Part shown: positions 62,519 through 64,000 of the stretch, in pieces
How the letters are laid out: every line of letters starts with the position of its first letter
How positions within the stretch are numbered: position 1 is the stretch's first letter
From: [Eubacterium] siraeum
Lineage (GTDB): Bacteria; Bacillota; Clostridia; Oscillospirales; Ruminococcaceae
DNA length: 64,000 bases
Direction of reading: 5' to 3'
Assembly: GCA_025150425.1 (NCBI GenBank)
Contig: CP102281.1
Location: forward strand, 124,001-188,000
The notes under the pieces: generated by a model
Database searches by the model: none
The model's input: the letters and a program-made list of their open reading frames with translations, nothing else
What the model was told of the DNA's origin: nothing
Made by a program: the position numbers and the translations under genes

Positions 62519-62683
62519 TGTCGAAAAACCTATATTTTTTTGAAAAAGGGGTCGCAGGGGCGAAGCCCCCGACAGGGACTAGGGGCGGTAGCCCCAGTAA
62601 TATAGCCCCTTCCCACGGGGAAGGGGTTTGGGGTTAGGGATAGAGAATTTGCTCCATTTTTATAAAAATGGACTTTTTCTACA
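62519..62683. mobile_element. Miniature repeat element B (inverted copy of A)
   Basis: 165 bp with ends TGTCGAAAAACC (62519) and, on the other strand from 62683, TGTAGAAAAAGTCC. Read in reverse it matches element A almost base for base over about 145 bases. Flanked by two copies of the local terminator hairpin (62487-62512, 62690-62715). No coding capacity. Confidence 0.75.
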
Positions 62684-62689
62684 AGCTGT

Positions 62690-62715
62690 AACCGCCGTTT
62701 CTCATAATGGCGGTT
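62690..62715 (+). terminator. Terminator hairpin, copy 2 (right flank of element B)
   Basis: AACCGCC / GGCGGTT with loop GTTTCTCATAAT, then TTTACTTTT. Shares AACCGCCGTTTCTCA with copy 1. Confidence 0.7.
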
Positions 62716-62835
62716 TTACTTTTATATGAAGAACAGCGGTACCGGAAAACCGATGCCGCTGTCTGAAGGAAAAGATCTTCGTCACATTAAAGTGACATTA
62801 AGAAAAACAACTGTAAGGAGCTGTTGTTTATAAAA

Positions 62836-63270
62836 TTATTCTTTTACTGCTGTAGATGAGCCTATTTCCATAGTACCCTTCTTCATAACGTAGTCATACT
62901 CTTTGCCGTCAGTGCCCTTGAGCTTGAAAGAGAGCTTGTCGTTTTCAAGCTTTACGCTCATCTGAATCTTGTCTGTGCTGCCTACTTCCATTACTTCTGC
63001 ACCGTTGCTCTTGTACTGAACGTTGTGTTCTTCCGTAGCGGTAACTGACTTTATTATAACCTTATCATCTGTGAATGTCCATACGGATGCGAATGCTGAT
63101 TCGTCAACGCCGAGCTTAGCTGCATAGTCTGCTACAGAATCGCCTGCGATAGTTTCGTAGATCCAGTCGCCCTTCATCTTATCCTTTGCCGAGCCTGAGC
63201 AAGCTGCGAGTGCCATTACCATTACTGCTGCCATTGCAAGCGCAATGACCGACTTGATTACTTTCTTCAT
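62836..63270 (-). CDS. Small lipoprotein of unknown function
   Basis: 144 residues. Signal peptide with lipobox (MAAVMVMALAACSGS, Cys about 24), then a domain of about 115 residues with beta strands (WIYETIAGDSVADYAAKLGV; VWTFTDDKVIIKSVTATEEH; MSVKLENDKLSFKLKGTDGK). This is the general look of small lipocalin-like or DUF-type lipoproteins of Clostridia. GAAAGGA lies before the ATG and the gene has its own promoter. Function unknown. Confidence 0.8.
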   Translation of the reverse strand: MKKVIKSVIALAMAAVMVMALAACSGSAKDKMKGDWIYETIAGDSVADYAAKLGVDESAFASVWTFTDDKVIIKSVTATEEHNVQYKSNGAEVMEVGSTDKIQMSVKLENDKLSFKLKGTDGKEYDYVMKKGTMEIGSSTAVKE

Positions 63271-63340
63271 AATTATTCCTTTCTTTGCGGTATGTCCGCC
63301 TCTGATTATGTAATATCGGTTGTTTTTCCAACCTTAACAA

Positions 63341-63369
63341 ATTATACTCACCGATATGATTTAATTCAA
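63341..63369 (-). promoter_or_regulatory. Promoter of the lipoprotein gene
   Basis: Minus strand: TTGAAT (63369-63364), 17-base spacer, TATAAT (63346-63341). Confidence 0.7.
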
Positions 63370-63409
63370 TTGACTGGCGTAAATCGGTTGCATTTTGGCA
63401 TCAATCGGT

Positions 63410-64000
63410 TCAACCTTTGAAGAAACTTGTGATGCTGAAGCCTGTGGGCATAGGCAGGGTGAACATATAGATTGTTGCGATAACAAATGCGACAAGAGCG
63501 ATAATTACCACAGCATATTTGTTCGCCTTATGATTGAATGAGCCGGCAATACCGAGTAAGAACAGTACAACGCTGTAGATGACCGTCACAAGACCGAATG
63601 CGTCACCGTTTGAATTATCCTTCTGACCCTGTTCAAGTACATCCTGAGACTGTGCAAGAAGCTCGTTTGCTTTTGTGAAATAGCTGTTGACATAATTCTC
63701 GTCAAAGAAGGGCGAGCTCATACTGTTTTCCTTTTCGAGCCACGCAAGTATAGTTGCCTGAGGATCGCTGCTGCTGTTGTCGGCAGTGTTCCAGTCGATC
63801 TTTGCCGCCATTGTTTCACTAACGTTCTCCGCCATCTTGTAGAACAGCTGGTTGCACAGCTTTGCAAGCTCAGCCTCGTTATTATTGTTCTGCGCAAAGA
63901 CGATTTCAATCTGCAATGAGCTTATATCGTTCCAGAGTATCATATCCTGATTCATCTGCTGAACGCCTGCATTATATTCCGAGTTGCCCTCGGAGGCAAG
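63410..64000 (-). CDS. Membrane protein, 5' end outside the window
   Basis: At least 196 residues; the frame is open to the window edge (LASEGNSEYNAGVQQMNQD precedes the first internal Met at 63955). The extracytoplasmic-looking helical part (ELAKLCNQLFYKMAENVSET; VNSYFTKANELLAQSQDVLE) is followed by two to three C-terminal helices (FGLVTVIYSVVLFLLGIAGS; YAVVIIALVAFVIATIYMFT). No family recognised. Same strand as and upstream of the lipoprotein gene, which has its own promoter. Confidence 0.75.
   Translation of the reverse strand, partial: LASEGNSEYNAGVQQMNQDMILWNDISSLQIEIVFAQNNNNEAELAKLCNQLFYKMAENVSETMAAKIDWNTADNSSSDPQATILAWLEKENSMSSPFFDENYVNSYFTKANELLAQSQDVLEQGQKDNSNGDAFGLVTVIYSVVLFLLGIAGSFNHKANKYAVVIIALVAFVIATIYMFTLPMPTGFSITSFFKG

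Overview
The window looks like a chromosomal segment of an anaerobic gut-type Clostridia (Oscillospiraceae/Ruminococcaceae-like, for example near [Eubacterium] siraeum or Ruminococcus). This is inferred from the SCIFF peptide/maturase pair, bifunctional AdhE behind a Rex-type operator, a T-box in front of trpS, fused IspDF, Gram-positive style ribosome binding sites, lipoproteins, and many small palindromic interspersed repeats. No rRNA, ordinary tRNA, CRISPR array or prophage was seen.

Layout. 0-2 kb: ABC-F ATPase (cut by the window edge). 2.2-16.5 kb: a long plus-strand cluster from one strong promoter: two MacB/LolD-type ATPases (one with an AbrB-like tail), a giant solute-binding protein, a MalF/MalG permease pair, an NHL/TPR membrane protein, a Yip1 protein, a DUF5696-like protein and a second MalF/MalG pair. 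This looks like one envelope machine of unknown substrate. 16.6-18.5 kb: Nudix, DinB-like and amidohydrolase genes. 18.5-26.3 kb (minus): SCIFF maturase and its 48-residue precursor, a 51-residue membrane peptide, rsmI, trmN6-like, TrkH/KtrB, a large membrane protein and a RING-like/DUF2628 protein. 26.4-26.9 kb: four 97-bp tandem repeats with cloverleaf-like symmetry. 27-33 kb: asparaginase, XRE regulator plus frameshifted Nudix, RpiR regulator plus HI0933 flavoprotein, T-box-trpS. 33-37 kb (minus): ABC/FtsX exporter and a small unknown. 37-43 kb: PASTA pseudokinase, pheA, ispDF, cation/proton antiporter. 43.2-49.3 kb: spermidine genes (speD, Orn/Lys/Arg decarboxylase, speE) and two CPBP proteases, with a MITE and a DUF559 gene inserted. 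50-57 kb: lipoprotein, adhE, and a prepilin / metzincin-like protease / prepilin trio.

57-62.5 kb holds the most striking system: two WYL-domain proteins, then a non-coding array of three Y-RNA-like bulged hairpins (each with the same ACAGCAG bulge, the third enclosing a tRNA-like module), then the RNA ligase RtcB and the Ro60/TROVE protein. It reads as an RNA repair/quality-control island with its own small RNAs.

Cutting across the window are four miniature elements (19.98, 49.38, 59.17 and 62.52 kb), each lying between two copies of the local intrinsic-terminator hairpin, as if insertion duplicates the terminator. Two of them are near-identical and lie in opposite orientation around the Y RNA-rtcB-ro60 module. 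The window ends with a lipoprotein and a membrane protein on the minus strand, the latter cut by the edge.
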